This document shows positions 62,538 through 64,000 of a stretch of DNA of 64,000 nt, one piece after another (position 1 is the stretch's first letter; each line of letters opens with the position of its first letter). A program made the translations under genes and the position numbers. The stretch is from assembly GCA_017654935.2 (NCBI GenBank), contig CM065698.1:37020369-37084368 (forward strand), read 5' to 3'. The notes below the pieces were generated by a model. It saw nothing but the letters and a program-made list of their open reading frames with translations. It ran no database searches and was not told where the DNA came from. The DNA comes from Phymorhynchus buccinoides. Taxonomy: Eukaryota > Mollusca > Gastropoda > Neogastropoda > Raphitomidae.

Positions 62538-63264
62538 TTACCCTACGAATCGCGTGCACAATCTCCATCTGCCTCTCCTGCGGACACTCCAAGGGCAAAG
62601 ATGTCCCGTACCGCCGCCTCACCACCCACCTCATCATCCCGCGTCACCAGCCACCTCACCACCAGCGCGGCAGGCACGTCGCAAAGTGCAGCTGCAGCGG
62701 CAGCAGGAGCTCGAGGCGAAGCGTCGGGAGCAGCGGCTGCGGCAGGAACAGGAGGAACTGGAGCGGGCGCGCTCGCCACCTGCCGCTCAGCAGAAGCTGT
62801 TCGATTTAAGAAACGGCTGGTTGCATGTACTTCAAGAGCGACTACAACACCGTCCTGACTTGCAGCAACAACCCCGCTGGAGGAATGAGGTGCAGAGACT
62901 CCAGAGACAGGTCCTGGAGCATGAGGAGCGGTACGGCACGGGTCCCCGGCGGGCACGCTCTCCCACCACATTACCTGTCTCCCCACCCGCGAAGAGGGCG
63001 CGTACCACCACACCGACCACCTCACCTCCCGCCACACCACCCGTCTCACCACCAGCCCGGCAGACTCATCACCAGGTGCAGCTGCAGCGGCAGCAGGAGC
63101 TGCAGGAGTTCCAGGTGCGGCGCAAGCAAGAACTGGAGGAGGAGCGTCAGCAGGAAAAGGAGAAGCGGCAGCGAGAGCGGGAAATGGAGCTGGAGGACCA
63201 CAGGCAGTGGCAGATGGAAAAGGAGGAGCGGAAGCAGCGGGAGGAGGAGGAACTGGAGGTGTGA
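62500..63264 (+). CDS. Unrecognised ORF, Pro-rich and charged coiled-coil protein (hypothetical)
   Basis: A 254-codon frame in GC-rich DNA. After an unremarkable N-terminus it has Pro/Ser/Thr-rich segments (residues about 35-55 and 145-185) alternating with Gln/Glu/Arg-rich helices (about 58-90, 97-140 and 190-254) that look like coiled coils. The block S-P-P-A-R-Q-x3-x-V-Q-L-Q-R-Q-Q-E-L occurs twice (residues about 53 and 182), an internal duplication. I do not recognise the family. The start codon lies in a hairpin loop and is uncertain; the first exon may be upstream. It overlaps the next frame by 58 nt. A gag-like role is possible given the downstream integrase-like piece, but nothing in the sequence shows that. 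Confidence 0.5.
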   Translation: MGARLFLYNSSFFYPTNRVHNLHLPLLRTLQGQRCPVPPPHHPPHHPASPATSPPARQARRKVQLQRQQELEAKRREQRLRQEQEELERARSPPAAQQKLFDLRNGWLHVLQERLQHRPDLQQQPRWRNEVQRLQRQVLEHEERYGTGPRRARSPTTLPVSPPAKRARTTTPTTSPPATPPVSPPARQTHHQVQLQRQQELQEFQVRRKQELEEERQQEKEKRQREREMELEDHRQWQMEKEERKQREEEELEV

Positions 63265-63803
63265 AGGAGACCACCATAGCGCCGAAAGACGGCGGCACCG
63301 ACAACACCCAGAAAGACGGCGGCACTGTTTCCGACAACACCCAGAAAGACGGCGGCACTGTTGCCGACATCACCCAGAAAGAGTCCACGTCTGGAGCTGA
63401 CTCAAGGCATGCCATTCTTGCATTCAGGAGACAGTTCGGCGGGTCAACTACGTCCGAGGATGAAGACAGCCGAGAAATGACGTTGCCGATGGAGGCCCAG
63501 GAGGCCCAAGAGGCCAATCAACCACAAGGCAGCCATGCCGTTTTGCTTGGCCAGGTGATGTCAAAGATAAATGTGGCGGTTCAGAGAGGGCATGAAGCGG
63601 GCCATGACACACAGACCTCCTCCCATGATGATGACTCTGCTTGGTTGAAGTCTGGGGACTCAGAAAGAGAAGAATGCGAAGCAGAGGAGCGTTCAGAAAG
63701 CCCAAGTAAGATGGGGGCTGATCAATTCTCAGCGATGAGGGAAAGGATTGCCTTATTCTTTGCAAGTGGGTCACATCCGCACGAAACAAGCTCAAGAAGG
63801 TAG
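63207..63803 (+). CDS. Unrecognised acidic ORF with short tandem repeats (hypothetical)
   Basis: A 198-codon frame, shifted by -1 relative to the frame before it. It contains three tandem K-D-G-G-T...D-x-T-Q units (residues about 27-58), then a Ser/Asp/Glu-rich acidic stretch. Real protein sequence is suggested by varied composition and an acidic pattern; the first 20 Gly/Ala-rich residues are probably noncoding overlap. It may be the continuation of 62500-63264 through an indel or splice. Function unknown. Confidence 0.45.
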   Translation: MADGKGGAEAAGGGGTGGVKETTIAPKDGGTDNTQKDGGTVSDNTQKDGGTVADITQKESTSGADSRHAILAFRRQFGGSTTSEDEDSREMTLPMEAQEAQEANQPQGSHAVLLGQVMSKINVAVQRGHEAGHDTQTSSHDDDSAWLKSGDSEREECEAEERSESPSKMGADQFSAMRERIALFFASGSHPHETSSRR

Positions 63804-64000
63804 ATCAGAAGCCTACATATGTGGACTTGAAGAGAACCACCGAGCAGCTGTTAATAAAGGGAGTTCAACGGGATCACTTCCCACCATCGTCTCGCTCCAC
63901 CAATGCGAACCTCAAACGGCTTGATTACTTTGCAGATAGTGATGGTATTCTGCGTGTAGGTGGCCGTTTGGGCAACTCCTCAGAAAGCTACGCAGTCAGG
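63722..64000 (+). mobile_element. BEL/Pao-like LTR retrotransposon fragment, region before integrase
   Basis: A third frame, again shifted by -1, open to the window end (93 codons). It contains W-V-T-S-A-R-N-K-L, E-Q-L-L-I-K-G-V-Q-R-D-H-F, then L-K-R-L-D-Y-F and D-G-I-L-R-V-G-G-R-L. This pattern is characteristic of the linker between RNase H and the zinc-binding integrase domain in BEL/Pao pol. RT and protease are not upstream, so it is a fragment or a differently organised element. Integrase itself would lie beyond the window. Confidence 0.6.

Noticed and set aside
62543..63517. 324-residue minus ORF, Ala/Pro/Ser-rich
   Set aside because: Shadow of GC-rich + strand coding sequence; composition-driven and without domain pattern.

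Overview
The window is eukaryotic nuclear DNA: one spliced gene with GT/AG introns, abundant microsatellites, SINE-, LINE- and MITE-like repeats, and no bacterial gene organisation. Several dispersed repeats have a style common in mollusc genomes (tandem AAGGTCA motifs, foldback MITEs, an RNase H-bearing LINE), so a mollusc, perhaps a gastropod, is my best inference; no single marker proves it.

Layout. (1) 1-14534 is a near-perfect array of a 38-bp satellite, cut by the window start. (2) 15015-20573 holds exons 1-5 of a secreted cathepsin L-like cysteine protease on the + strand, with repeat-rich introns; exon 5 looks corrupted. (3) 22285-24194 holds a damaged copy of exon 6 with its flanks and runs into a gap of exactly 500 Ns (24195-24694). 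(4) 24695-46222 behaves as a separate contig: about 300 bp of poor sequence, a second 20.4-kb array of the same satellite (uniform to about 35342, then increasingly irregular), and an intact exon 6 (45911-46194) carrying the catalytic His and Asn. It ends inside a MITE at a second 500-N gap (46223-46722). (5) 46723-51820 is AT-rich, repeat-bearing DNA with no convincing gene. (6) 51825-54282 is a 5'-truncated LINE pol region (reverse transcriptase plus RNase H) with one frameshift. (7) 54283-62450 is repeat-rich noncoding DNA, with a retroposon flanked by a perfect 17-bp target-site duplication (57082-57873), a minisatellite (60225-61245) and two MITEs. (8) 62453-64000 has a hairpin, two unrecognised overlapping ORFs and a BEL/Pao-like integrase-region fragment at the window edge.

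The only host gene recognised with confidence is the cathepsin L-like gene: signal peptide and ERFNIN propeptide in exons 1-2, mature-domain start and oxyanion-hole Gln in exon 3, catalytic Cys in exon 4, His and Asn in exon 6. The last exon (about 30 residues after the catalytic Asn) is not visible and may lie in the second gap. Exon 6 occurs twice, once broken and once intact, beside two fixed-size gaps and a giant satellite. Contig order, false duplication and polishing are therefore open questions here.

The enormous minus-strand open frames over the satellite (up to 4621 codons) are artefacts. The reverse complement of the 38-bp unit has no stop codon in any frame, and 38 is not a multiple of 3. 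About 55% of the window is this satellite.
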